Assembly (NCBI GenBank): GCA_022495995.1
Contig: JAFEMH010002097.1
Coordinates: forward strand, 1 to 64,000
Origin: Adenophora triphylla var. japonica
Taxonomy: Eukaryota; Streptophyta; Magnoliopsida; Asterales; Campanulaceae
Direction of reading: 5' to 3'
DNA: 64,000 nucleotides
Both the position numbers and the translations under genes were made by a program. The notes beneath the pieces were generated by a model that searched no databases, was not told the origin of the DNA, and saw nothing but the letters and a program-made list of their open reading frames with translations. Every line of letters begins with the position of its first letter. The first letter of the stretch is position 1. Shown piece after piece: positions 23,580 to 34,381 of this stretch.

Positions 23580-24945
23580 TTTGCGGATTTTCGGTGTGGA
23601 GTTGTACGTCCCCTACCGTTCTCCTCTCGAGTTGGTCATTCTCAAACTTTGAGCCGAAGCGAAGGAGGAAACCGATGAAGTATCTCGACTTCGGAATGAC
23701 CGAGCCGAACAAACGATGACCCGGGGTCTCGATCCAAACTTTGCTGCATGGAAGGCACAAAAGGGTGTGGTTCGACTGGAAAGCGAAACAGGTTGGTGTT
23801 TGGGCTTAGAGCTCATGCAACATGCGATTATTTGTTCTTGTTTACTTAAAACATGTTTTATTAACCTAATTGGTTGGAAAAGATTGCTCTTCTTTTCGCG
23901 AACTACTCGATTCCCGGATCGGTGGGCCCCGTCACTACGTCTATAAGCCCCTCGTATTCCACCCGTATTTCGACCTCCCAGTGGACGGCCCTGGCGAGGG
24001 TCCTATAGGGCAAGCGGGTCCCACCGACCGAAAAGAAAACGATCCTAGAAGTCCGGCGGGTAATCGAGTCTTGACGAGTATTCGATGTAAATTACGGACA
24101 AAGCCGACGTCAAAGTCAAGATCGTGTCCGAGGGCTCGACAAAAAGTCGGCATGATTTGACCGATAAATGTCCACAGCTGATCTTGACTTGTCGTCAGCT
24201 AAGCCGTAATTAGGCATGGAATAACCGTTAATCCTTGATGACTCAAAGTGTCATGCCGGGAGTCGTGTATAATTTGTGCCGCCGAGCCGAAGTCAAGGCG
24301 CCGGTCAATATCTTGGTCAAAGTCAGCGGCGGAAAGCCGGCATGACTGACCGATTAGGGACCCGAAAGATATTGAGTCGGTATGCCGACAATGGCTTGAA
24401 AGGAAAGGTCTATAAACCGACAGTGGCATGACACGTAACTCAAAACTAAAAACCAACCGGTCTCTGACAAAGTGTGTCACGGACGAGTGCATGGTCGACA
24501 CGAGGCTCCATGGGATGTTTGGGTAGTCCCGTGCTCATCCGAGAGGCGTAATAAGACCAAACAGACCGCGACAAGGATTTCCCGGGTTAGGGACGTAGTG
24601 TGCGGTGTAAGGTCACGTGCGCGTAGTGTGCACAGATCTATCTTCTTTTTCTGAGAAAAATAGAAATTTTTTTATGTGTCTTAAAAAGGCATGATGCATG
24701 ATTTTTTTTTTTGAAATTTTTTTTTTGAAAATTTTATGAACACATAAGCACATAAGCACAAAAATTCCGACAGTTAGGGACATTATTCCGACAGTCAAAA
24801 TTTTGACTTTTCCGAGGCGGCCAAAAACAAACACGAAAACTGTGCAAAAATCAACACACACAAAGCAAAGGATTTTCAAATGTTGAGACGGAAGCTTGAC
24901 CCTCAAAAGTTTTTCTTTTCTTTTTGAAAAGATAAAACTTGTTTG
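23580..24945 (-). other. 5' untranslated leader of the Tat element
   Basis: Lies between the primer site and the first gag relic on the minus strand. Contains A- and T-runs near 24,700 and no convincing coding frame. Confidence 0.5.
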
Positions 24946-24963
24946 TCCCCAGCAGAGTCGCCA
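24946..24963 (-). other. Primer binding site, tRNA-Arg type
   Basis: The minus strand reads TGGCGACTCTGCTGGGGA, the Tat/Ogre-type primer site. Only three bases separate it from the LTR edge. Confidence 0.85.
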
Positions 24964-24966
24964 CTG

Positions 24967-26816
24967 TGATGATGTGCCACCAAAATTTTTCCGAAAGGTT
25001 ACTTTTGAAATTTTTCGTTTCTTTGAAAAACCAATCGAAAAAAGACCGGAGTCGCCACGCCATTTTTATTTTGAGGGCCAAAACTTTGAAAAAAGCCCGA
25101 GATCAGAAATTTAGGTTCGGAGGTCATGTTACGCGTCGGGAAGGACGTTAGTGTGCACCCGGCGCGCCTCGCAAAAACGAGTCTTCCAAACATTCAAAAT
25201 CCTTTGTTGTGTGTGTGTGTGTGTGTGTGTTTTGGCCAAAATAAGTTGAAACTGAGGTAAGTAAAAATTGGGAACTCTTTTTAAGGCTTTAAACTGATCC
25301 CATGATTTTTTGGATAATTTTTGGGTTGAGATTTAGAACTCAAAAGATTTTTGGAAGTTGAAAACCATTTCTGCCAGAATGAAAAAGGCAGTTGACCCTT
25401 GACTTTGAAATGGACTTAAAGGCTTCAAAACCTCAGAATCTGGGGAAAGTCCGAGAATGAAAGTTGCTTAAAACACCATAAATAGGGTTTCTGCAAAGGA
25501 ACTTTCCATTTTGGAAGTAATTTGAGGGGTCAAAACCTTCTGGAAATCTCAGATGTGAAATCTGGATTTCCAGAAGCTAATGAACTGGCCTCTAAGAGAA
25601 AAATTGAAAGATTGGGTTTTACTCACGCAAAAAATAAAGTAAAAATATGTATGGATAGATCTGGATGTTGGCTACAAAAAGTATTTTGTAGTCAACACCA
25701 AATTCCAAGTTTATCTATGTCCAAAAAATTAGACCATGGACTGAGGTCTGAGAAAATTGCTACTGGACAGCAACTTCTCAAGAGAGAAAATATGATTTTA
25801 AAGGGGGTTTTTGCATCCATGCTTGTCCCCATTTCCCTAGGTTTTGGTTAGTGATCACTAGACATTTTAGTGGTGAATCAACTATACCAAACCATCCTTG
25901 GGGTACATTAGGACTAAGCACTTCATTTGCTTGGGAAGGGGAATTTTATCCTTTGAAAATGGGATTTGGTGCTTGAAAATGGTATTTAGGGTTTTGAAAA
26001 TGCATTTTGCAAGTAAATAAGAACACATTGAAGAAAATGTTGATCCTTGTCTTAGAAGACAAGAAGATAAAATAACTACATTTTGTAGTTTAAAGATGCA
26101 TGCATGAATGAGAGACTTAGTGTAGGGAGAGGGAGGTTATACCTATCTTCCTTGTGTCTTGTGTTTGAATGGATTCAAAGGCTTGAATGTGTTTAGGGTT
26201 TGAAAGTGTTTAGGGTTGATGATTTGAGTTGGTTAAAGAGAAAACAAGTAGATAACAATGAAGTCCTCTATGTTTTCTCTCTATTCCTCCTCCTAAAGGG
26301 TAATTTGAGCTTGAGTTAGTGTATGTATAAGAGTATGTATGAGAGTGATTTGAAGTGTTTGTGAGTGAGTGAGATTTGGGAAAGATTGAAGAGAAAATGG
26401 TGGCAATTCAAGTGAATTCCCACTGTTTTCTCCCTATATTTCGCCAGAGTTTCGTTGCTGTGATCAAATTGTGTTGTTTTAACTGAGAGGAGGGTTCAAT
26501 TTATAACCCCCTGTGAACGTCAATCATATCCGCGCGGAGGTCCTTGTAAACGTGCCTGGTGCATTAAATGCTGCTCCAGGCTTTGAACAGGAAGAATATT
26601 ATTCAAAAATTTCCAAATAGCTTGTTTTTCAACTTGCCTAATTCGGATTTTTCCAATTTCTTTTGCTTTTTGAGATTCTTTTCTTGGTTTAACTTTAAAT
26701 GGCAATGCCCACTTTACCCTTGCTTTGTTAGAAAGGTTAGGGTTTGTTAGAAATGTTAGAAATGTTAAAACTCTCGTTAATTTTCTAACGAAAGTACTAA
26801 CGGCTCAAATTGGAGC
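24967..26816 (-). repeat. 5' LTR of the Tat/Ogre-type element (right copy)
   Basis: Begins TGATGATGTG on the plus strand. Homology to the left copy holds to about 26816. A second primer-like sequence (CGGAGTCGCCA at about 25052) lies inside this LTR and is shared with the left copy. The young element at 26887 is inserted at or just beyond its outer edge. Confidence 0.75.
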
Positions 26817-26886
26817 ACTTACAAAGGGGCCGAATTTTTGACGGCCAGTGCGTCAGAGATTTCTAACGTGTTTTGGCTAACAGTTT

Positions 26887-27579
26887 TGTTGTGAAATTGG
26901 GGGGATCACCACATCCACTAGCCCATACTAGCAGTCATCAACATGGAGAAAAATAAATCAACACATGATAATATGAAAGAATAAGAACACCGGTAATTTG
27001 TTAACCCGGTTCACCACCACCTGTGGCTACATCCGGAGGCACCAAGCCAGGATATCACTATAATAATATATGAAGGATTACAACTTTACATATGCACTCA
27101 CACAGATCTAGCATAGTAACTCTCCATGAGCAATCTCTCATATATATTATCTCACCTCCCCTAGAACGCACAAATAACACGGTCATGGCCGGGTTGTAGG
27201 ATCGCCCCCATGGCTCTCCTAGGCCCCCGACCCCCCTTCCTAGACACTATTTTGTGGCTCCCTTTGATATCCTAACTTTCTCCTCTTAGGTACAAATATT
27301 ATGGTGGTAGTCACAATGTATTTATAGAGATACAAAACCTACTCCTGATAAAAACCTAATTTACCCGGAGTCCTTGAGACGGAAGGAGTATAACTTTAAT
27401 TAGGAATACTAATATTAATTCCATGTGGACTCCTTTCCAGAAATTTGTCCCCGACAATCTGTTCCTTTGGGCGGTCGCCCACCTCCTCTATGGGCGGTCG
27501 CCCACTTCAACAGTCCGCTCCGATTTTCTGCTCCTCCATGGTTTTGATCATCTCCTTGGTTTTGGCTCCAATCCCAACA
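26887..27579 (-). repeat. 3' LTR of the young non-autonomous element
   Basis: TG...CA ends. Includes a pair of GGGCGGTCGCCC motifs with cores at 27471 and 27494. Confidence 0.93.
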
Positions 27580-28722
27580 ACCTCCCACCTGGAGACATAA
27601 AACACCATTGTGACATGCTCCCATCATACTCCCACCTGAGAATGATCCACCAAATATTTTACACCACCATGTTGGGCCTCCACGCTCCTCCACCATGAGC
27701 CTCCACGCCCAAGTAATAAGGCGAGTTGAAACCAAGCGACGCTTCAACCTCTCCGTGTTAGATCCTTTTTGCCTCCCCAAATCAACTTCTACCTTGATTT
27801 ATTTGCAAGACTAACTTCGCCTTCTCCCTACCAGATCCACTCTCCTTGCAATGCTCCCCATGAAACTCGGACACACCTTGCTTCTTGCATTGTCTTCTTG
27901 TGGTCTTTTTTTCTCGCTCTCTGTTAGGTACTTATGACTGTCTCCTTGCTGGCCAGCTACACATTGTCACCTCTCCACCCTAACACACCGTGTATTGATG
28001 TCTCTCCTTTTTACACCAACAGGCCGATCTCCAAGCCTCTTGCTTCCACCTGGAACGAAATTGATGTTGTCGGTAGAGTACAACATCCTCCTTACCCCTC
28101 ATTCGTCGTTTGCGAGAAGTCCTCCTCTTCCCACGTGGTCTAACCGGCTTATACCACTCACCTTTGCAAGAAGAGATTGTATCAAGATAGGAAACAAATC
28201 AGCTGCAGAAAATTCCCACCCCGAGACATGGGCGGTCGCCCAACACGCCATGGGCGGTCGCCCAAGTTGGAATTCCCCCGAGTCATGTCTTCTGTCCATG
28301 TGGGCGGTCGCCCACCACCACCATGGGCGGTCGCCCAGTGCAACAGAAACTCCTCCGCGATTTTCCTCCTTGATCTCACCAACTCCTCCGACTTAGACTC
28401 CTTTTCTTTCATATTTTTCTCCAACCACCTTGACTGCCCCATAAACCCTTGAACATCTCCAGATCCATCTTGATCTCTGCATCTCCAAAATTTCACCTCG
28501 AATTTCTGCAGATCTCAATAAGAAACAAACGAACTCTTCAGACTTCCTGATCTTCCGCACGATCGTGGACCTATTTGGCACGTGTCTTGCTTCAACCATA
28601 AACCTTAGAAGCTCTTAGATCCCTGCACGTCTTCCACACGATGAATCTTCACGAAAAATCTGTTGTCTCTTTTCTTCACCTTGGATCTCTCCTACATCTC
28701 GAACCAAAGCTCTGATACCAGT
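27580..28722 (-). other. Interior of the young non-autonomous element
   Basis: Non-coding by inspection: the minus frames are short and Gly/Arg-rich because of the GGGCGGTCGCCC motif. Two more motif pairs lie here (cores 28232/28254 and 28304/28327). Confidence 0.7.
28709..28720 (-). other. Primer binding site (tRNA-Met)
   Basis: The plus strand reads GCTCTGATACCA, the complement of TGGTATCAGAGC, two bases from the LTR. Confidence 0.92.
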
Positions 28723-29417
28723 TGTTGTGAAATTGGGGGGATCACCACATCCACTAGCCCATACTAGCAGTCATCAACATGGAGAAAAATAAATCAACAC
28801 ATGATAATATGAAAGAACAAGAACACCGATAATTTGTTAACCCGGTTCACCACCACCTGTGGCTACATCCGGAGGCACCAAGTCAGGATATCACTATAAT
28901 AATATATGAAGGATTACAACTTTACATATGCACTCACACAGATCTAGCATAGTAACTCTCCATGAGCAATCTCTCATATATATTATCTCACCTCCCCTAG
29001 AACGCACAAATAACACGTTCATGGCCGGGTTGTAGGATCGCCCCCATGGCTCTCCTAGGCCCCCGACCCCCCTTCCTAGACACTATTTTGTGGCTCCCTT
29101 TGATATTCTAACTTTCTCCTCTTGGGTACAAATATTATGGTGGTAGTCACAATGTATTTATAGAGATACAAAACCTACTCCTGATCAAAACTTAATTTAC
29201 CCGGAGTCCTTGAGACGGAAGGAGTATAACTTTAATTAGGAATGCTAATATTAATTCCATATGTGGACTCCTTTCCAGAAATCCGTCCCCGACAATCTGT
29301 TTCTTTGGGCGGTCGCCCACCTCCTCTATGGGCGGTCGCCCACTTCAACAGTCCGCTCCGATTTTCTGCTCCTCCATGGTTTTGATCCTCTCCTTGGTTT
29401 TGGCTCCAATCCCAACA
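28723..29417 (-). repeat. 5' LTR of the young non-autonomous element
   Basis: Near-identical to 26887-27579. The motif pair is at 29309 and 29332. Confidence 0.93.
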
Positions 29418-29422
29418 AGTTT

Positions 29423-29714
29423 GTGGATTGGCGGCTTTCGGAGTCTACGCAAGTGTACAGAAGTTGAGCGCCGCAAGCGAGGGAAAGAGTCGACGTCTTC
29501 TAAAAACACATTTTTTTCTAAGCTTAAAAAAATGCATTTTTTGTGAGATTTTGACACCTAGCTAACATAAAAACAACACAAAGGACCACTAATTATAATC
29601 CATCATCCACCTCCATTTCATTTAAAGTATGGAAAATTACTTATTTTAAACATTCAAATTTGAGGTTATCTTATAAAAAATGCATTTTTTTTAAGCTTAA
29701 GAAAAATCATTTTT
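29423..29714. other. Intergenic DNA, nothing recognised
   Basis: About 290 bp between the young LTR element and the short-period array; AT-rich after the first 90 bases. Confidence 0.4.
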
Positions 29715-30050
29715 ACACTGATACTTAATAATATATGCACTGACACTCTTTACACTGACACTTTTTTATACTAATACATGCACTTTTTTACCCTACACTG
29801 ACACTCTTTATACTGGCAATTAATGTACATGCACTGACACTCTTTACACTGGCACTTTGTTACAGTAACACTGACACTTTGTTACACTAACACTGACACT
29901 TTTTTACACTGACACTTAATATATATGCACTGACACTCTTTACACTGACACTTTGTTACACTAACACTGACACTTTTTTACACTAGTACTTTGTTACACT
30001 AACACTGACACTTTATTGCACTGACACTTTGTTACACTAACACTGATACT
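29715..30050. repeat. Short-period tandem array (ACACTGACACTTTGTT)
   Basis: ACACTGACACTTT and TTACACTAAC blocks alternate with periods of roughly 13-24 bp over ~330 bp. Non-coding. Confidence 0.85.
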
Positions 30051-30394
30051 AACGAGAAAAATAAACACGCTTTTTTTAAGCTTTAAAAAAACTCATTTTT
30101 TTTAAAGATTTTGGCTATATCTAAAAAGTCATCACTCATCATCCTTTTACTCGTTATTAGTTAGATAAAAGTAGACTAACATGGACACTCTTCTTGTTTT
30201 TTTTTTCCTTTCCCAAATACTATTTTCTTCGTTCACATTTGACTCGTACTAAATCTATTTTCTTATTTAGAAATGTAATATTTATTTTAAAATAAATTAA
30301 AAAAAATGTGACATTTATTTTGAAATACTCAAAAATAAATAAATACGGAGTATAATAAAAACACTTGTACTAGTTGACTTTAGAACTAGTACAA

Positions 30395-30490
30395 TCTTAC
30401 ATCACTCTTACATCACCACAAGATTCAAACTCCCCACGCTGAGGTTGCAAGCCCAGCAGTGCTGCTTCCTTTACCACTCGGCTGTGCCCC
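30395..30490 (-). mobile_element. tRNA-derived SINE-like sequence
   Basis: The minus strand starts GGGGCACAGCCGAGTGGTAA, an A-box-like tRNA head, and has GTTTGAATC (plus 30422-30430), one mismatch from the B-box core, about 40 bases later. It is absent from the matching places in units 2 and 3. No clear tail or target duplication seen, so it may be truncated. Confidence 0.5.
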
Positions 30491-30674
30491 GGAAGCAATA
30501 ATTGTGTTTTACTTGTCATTGTAAAGTTTTGCTCAAGTTAATTTTTTTTCTTTTCGAAAAGTCAATAATAATATATTTTAGACGAGTAAACAACCAAAAT
30601 TTAATTCATTTAAATCCCCTTAAAAATATTATTAAATGAAAATTACAAATTAGGAGACTGAAGACTTTTAAATA

Positions 30675-30797
30675 CAACAACAACAACAACAACAAAGCCT
30701 TAGTCCCAAAATAATTTGGGGTCGGCTAACATGAATCCTCATATGTTAACGAGAAAAAAAAAATTAAATTAAAAAAAAAAATTAAAAAAAATAAAAT
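30675..30797 (-). mobile_element. Truncated RTE LINE 3' tail
   Basis: (CAA)n followed by AAGCCTTAGTCCCAAAATAA and GGTCGGCTAACATGAATCCT is the reverse complement of the 3' end of the LINE at 61244-61326. Only the 3' tail inserted, in the minus orientation, at nearly the site where unit 3 has a Helitron and unit 2 is empty. Confidence 0.85.
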
Positions 30798-31028
30798 ATG
30801 AGGCGGCCTGGTTCCACTTCCACACCCAAAGGACATGGTTTGGTGGTCCTACTCATATAAATTCAAACCTCACCTATAATTTTTAAATAACACCCCTTTT
30901 CTATTCTCTGGCAAGACAAATATATTATGTATCTTTATTTTGTAGACCGAAGACTTTCCTTTTCAATTATTACATCAAAAATGTCCCATTAAATATACAT
31001 ACCACTATCCCAAAATAAACTATATATA

Positions 31029-31319
31029 CTCCCTCCGTCTCACTTCAAGGATTCTAGGATAGTATTTCACGCTTTTTCTTAAGAAATTTTTTAAAAAATG
31101 AATAAATAATTGCAAGTTTGTAGAAAATTAGAGGAGAGAGAATGTAAAAGTTAAAACATTTATGATAAAACCTTTTTTTTATTGGTTTTTTTTTTTAAAT
31201 ATGTTAACATTATAAATGGTTGTTTTGTAAACATATTTTAGAAATAAAGCAAGTATGAATCTTAAACTGAGACGAATTAAAAAGAAAAGTAGAAACATTA
31301 AATCGAGACACAGAGGGAG
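31029..31319 (+). mobile_element. MITE shared by all three units (unit 1 copy)
   Basis: Ends CTCCCTCCGTCTC and GAGACACAGAGGGAG, flanked by TA. Same position as 39128-39431 and 56661-56995. The internal landmark GAGAGAGAATGTAAAAGTTA gives the orientation. Confidence 0.85.
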
Positions 31320-31558
31320 TATTAATTTAAAAAAAAAATTGAATCTGAGTTATTAATATAACACGACTTAGGGAGTGTTCAACTTGAACTTGCATGCCCT
31401 TAGTCCCATGTTTGAGTATGTATAATAATTCATGTGCTTAGCTGTCTCTGCAAACAGTTATTCAACTACATTTTCGTAGTTCAAGCATTAATAAAATCAG
31501 CTTATTCAACCAAGTTAATTACCATGAAACTTTTAGGGTAAAAAGAGAGTTTTTGAGC

Positions 31559-31566
31559 TATAAATA
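31559..31566 (+). promoter_or_regulatory. TATA box of extensin gene 1
   Basis: TATAAATA, 62 bp upstream of the ATG at 31621, conserved in position in all three copies. This argues against starts close upstream of 31600. Confidence 0.8.
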
Positions 31567-31620
31567 GGGGTGAGGAGGCTGCTTTTAGAACATAACAAAA
31601 CCCCCATTTTGAGTGTAAAC

Positions 31621-32310
31621 ATGAGTCCTAAGATGGGCTCTCTCATTCTCCTTCTCCTAGTGGCCTTTGTGACCTTCCCATCACAAACCATTGCTGCTGA
31701 TGATAAGTATGTTTACTCTTCACCACCTCCTCCGGTTTACAAGTCACCGCCCCCACCGGTTTACAAGTCACCACCTCCACCAGTTTACAAGTCCCCACCC
31801 CCTCCCGTGTACAAGTCTCCACCTCCCCCAGTTTACAAGTCCCCACCTCCCCCGGTTTACAAGTCCCCACCCCCTCCCGTCTACAAGTCACCACCACCAC
31901 CTCCTCCAGTTTACAAGTCCCCACCACCACCGGTTTACAAGTCACCACCACCACCAGTTTACAAGTCCCCACCTCCACCGGTCTACAAATCACCACCACC
32001 ACCGGTTTACAAGTCCCCACCTCCCCCAGTGTACAAATCACCACCACCACCTGTTTACAAGTCCCCACCTCCCCCGGTGTACAAATCACCACCACCACCG
32101 GTTTACAAGTCTCCACCTCCCCCAGTGTACAAATCACCACCACCACCAGTTTACAAGTCTCCACCTCCCCCAGTGTACAAATCACCACCACCACCAGTTT
32201 ACAAGTCACCACCCCCACCAGTCTACAAGTCTCCACCTCCCCCAGTTTACAAGTCACCACCTCCTCCACATTACATCTACAGTTCACCACCTCCTCCTTA
32301 TCGTTATTAA
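31621..32310 (+). CDS. Extensin-like hydroxyproline-rich glycoprotein, copy 1
   Basis: Encodes 229 residues. Residues 1-25 form a signal peptide with the hydrophobic core LILLLLVAFVTF and likely cleavage after IA, followed by ADDKYVYS. The mature protein is 22 VYK units of SPPPPVYK (one unit has six prolines) and ends SPPPPHYIYSSPPPPYRY. In extensins such prolines are hydroxylated and arabinosylated, and tyrosines (VYK, YIY) support cross-linking in the cell wall; that role is inferred from the family. The ATG at 31621 is chosen because it sits 62 bp after the TATA box and is conserved in all copies. The 24-bp unit leaves other frames open, but those are artefacts. The 3' UTR has an intron. 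Confidence 0.93.
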   Translation: MSPKMGSLILLLLVAFVTFPSQTIAADDKYVYSSPPPPVYKSPPPPVYKSPPPPVYKSPPPPVYKSPPPPVYKSPPPPVYKSPPPPVYKSPPPPPPVYKSPPPPVYKSPPPPVYKSPPPPVYKSPPPPVYKSPPPPVYKSPPPPVYKSPPPPVYKSPPPPVYKSPPPPVYKSPPPPVYKSPPPPVYKSPPPPVYKSPPPPVYKSPPPPVYKSPPPPHYIYSSPPPPYRY

Positions 32311-32332
32311 ACAATGCCAAGAATTCTTTAAG

Positions 32333-32593
32333 GTAATTAATCTTAGCTTAAACTAACTTAAATATAACATTCGTTTTAATTATTATGCCAAATTAACAAC
32401 AAATAAAGATCAAATACTCATTTGATTAACAAAAGTGTTGAGCTTTATCAGTAGCTAGCTAGTAACTTCTCAAACAAGAAATGGCATGCAATTTATTCCA
32501 CTTTTTCTCTGTTATATTAATTGATAATGCAAATATTCTATTCCACTTTTTTAATCTGTTACATTAACCTAATAACGACATTTATTCTTGCAG
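32333..32593 (+). other. 3'-UTR intron of extensin gene 1
   Basis: The donor AAG|GTAATT lies 22 bp after the stop and the acceptor TTCTTGCAG|GATATC ends at 32593. Both sites are identical in the three copies, and 3'-UTR introns are known in extensin genes. A (GA)n run at about 32618-32649 lies in the following exon. Confidence 0.75.
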
Positions 32594-32612
32594 GATATCG
32601 AAGGCTGCTTAT

Positions 32613-32652
<40 letters not shown>

Positions 32653-32754
32653 TACCTGAAGATAGAGAAACAATAATAAAAATAAATTATATTTTAGTGT
32701 TGTTGATGTAAGCGTGTAAGTGTGTTTTGGTTGAGGAAGGCTGATTTTTTGCCT

Positions 32755-32760
32755 AATAAA
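32755..32760 (+). terminator. Poly(A) signal of extensin gene 1
   Basis: AATAAATAAAG, conserved in gene 2 (41678) and nearly so in gene 3 (58689). Confidence 0.7.
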
Positions 32761-32829
32761 TAAAGAAATAGATTTCGAGCTACTTCTCCTACTAGTCTCA
32801 AATTTCATATTCTATCACTTTCATCATGT

Positions 32830-32860
<31 letters not shown>

Positions 32861-33309
32861 GTATGACAAATTATTTATTCCATTTGTTCAAAAAATACAA
32901 ACCTATTTAACAAGTTAACATTTTAATGTATATGTTTTAGTTATTTGCACCTTGTTAAAATTATATTACAATCATGGCTATTTGTACCATGTTAATTAAT
33001 GGGGCAATTATCAAATAGTCCCTCATCCTAATGAAAACTATTACCAAGGACACACATTTTGAAGAAATTTCACCAGGTCCACGCTTTATAATGATACCCC
33101 GTTTTTGATAAAGGCACACCATGCGACATAAAAGGAACAGCTGTCACTGTCACTTTCTCCCCCTGCTTTTTCTTTTTTTTTTTCTCCTCTCAAAACTTTA
33201 AAATGAAATATCTTAAGATCTAGAACTCAAAAAAAAATTCGAGACCATTGTATTATCGTATCGTCAAAACGAATCACACTAGCAGCATCAACATATAATT
33301 TAGAGCAAA

Positions 33310-33960
33310 TTTATGAGATTATTTGACATATTTGTTAAGTTCACAGTTGTTCTAGTTAAGTTCACAGTTATTAAGTTCACAGTTGTTAAGTTCACATTTG
33401 TTAATTCACAGCCATTTTTTATCTTTTATGGCTCTATTTTTGTAATTTTATGAGATTATTTGACATATTTGTTAAGTTCACAGTTGTTTTTAATTAAGTT
33501 CACAGTTGTTTTTAGAATTTTATGGTTTTTATTTTTACAATTTTATGAGATTATTTGACCTATTTGTTAAGTTCACTGTTGTTTTTTGTTAAGTTCATAG
33601 TTATTTTAGTTCTTTATATGGCCTCTATTTTTGCAATTTTATGAGATTATTTGACATATTTGTTATGTTCACAGTTGTTTTTACTTAAGTTCACTGTTGT
33701 TTTTTGTTAAGTTCACAGTTGTTTTAGTCCATTTATGACCTCTATTTTTGCAATTTTATGAGATTATTTGACATATTTGCTATGTTCACAGTTATTTTTA
33801 TTTAAGTTCACTGTTGTTTTTTGTTAAGTTCACAGTTGTTTTAGTCCTTTATGGCCTCTACTTTTACAATTTTATGAGATTATTTGACATATTTGTTAAG
33901 TTCACAGTTGTTTTTAGATAAGATCATATTTATTTTTAGTCAAGTTCACAGTATTCATCA
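33310..33960. repeat. ~118-bp tandem array inside the MULE, about 6 copies
   Basis: The landmarks GTTAAGTTCACAGTTGTT and CAATTTTATGAGATTATTTG recur with a period of about 118 bp. Confidence 0.8.
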
Positions 33961-34381
33961 CCTCCTCTATTTTCTAAAAACTCTATTAATTGTCTTCTTT
34001 AATAAACTTCATCTCTCAATCTCGGTTTCTATCCTTCAATGATTTCTAATTGTTTTGGCAAATAGTAATGTGAAAAGTAAAAAAAAAACAAAAAAAATGG
34101 AGATCTATATAAAATGTTAGTTTAATATTTGAGTTGTATTTTTCAATTGATTTAACAATATATCTACAACCACAATTTTATTTATAACCAAAAAAATCAA
34201 CCCTCACATAAAATATTATCGAATCTGTGAATACATAAAATTGGAAAATGCGAATTTCTTCTATAGAACATTTTTTTAAGTTGTAAAAATCCCTTCCTCT
34301 CTTCCCTATTTTTTAAGTTGTAAAAATTCTATAATTTTGGCTCATCATCGAAAATAATTCTTATCACTCCGTACATTCTCA

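Larger units (their letters stand above)
11221..26816 (-). mobile_element. Large Tat/Ogre-type Ty3/Gypsy element lacking recognisable pol
   Basis: Two direct repeats of about 1.9 kb (11221-13151 and 24967-26816) flank ~11.8 kb of GC-richer DNA. Just inside the right repeat, 24946-24963 on the minus strand reads TGGCGACTCTGCTGGGGA, the tRNA-Arg-type primer site of Tat/Ogre elements, which fixes the orientation as minus. Gag relics lie near the primer site and tandem arrays lie next to the 3' LTR, as known for this lineage. I saw no reverse transcriptase YxDD or integrase signature. It interrupts a Helitron helicase relic on the left. No target duplication was found. Confidence 0.75.
26887..29417 (-). 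mobile_element. Young non-autonomous Copia-type LTR element (2.5 kb)
   Basis: LTRs 26887-27579 and 28723-29417 start TGTTGTGAAATT and end CCAATCCCAACA. The target duplication AGTTT is perfect (26882-26886 and 29418-29422). The minus-strand primer site TGGTATCAGAGC (28709-28720) abuts the right LTR and a purine tract (minus CCAGGTGGGAGG, 27581-27592) abuts the left LTR, so the element is on the minus strand. The 1.14-kb interior has no gag or pol motif. I count about 14 LTR differences in ~694 bases (about 98% identity), so it is recent. Its movement would depend on proteins from another element. Confidence 0.93.

Noticed and set aside
27415..28599. Gly/Arg/Pro-rich frames with repeated WATAH and GRPP blocks on the minus strand
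   Set aside because: They follow the GGGCGGTCGCCC motif in LTRs and interior of a non-coding element; the pairs fall in different frames.
30395..30490. A functional tRNA gene
   Set aside because: Only box-like head sequences are present, with no cloverleaf acceptor or anticodon stem I could fold; a SINE relic fits better.
31570..31620. Upstream in-frame extension of the extensin genes before the conserved ATG
   Set aside because: In genes 1 and 2 it begins with GTG and lies within a few bases of the TATA box, so it would not be in the transcript. Gene 3 has an ATG at 57294 by a local change, but it too is only a few bases after the TATA box.
31643..32356. Long open frames on the minus strand and in another plus frame across extensin copy 1 (also in copies 2 and 3)
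   Set aside because: A 24-bp unit without stops leaves several frames open. They give low-complexity His/Ser- or Val/Cys-rich proteins with no start context, while the extensin frame has signal peptide, TATA box and conserved ends.
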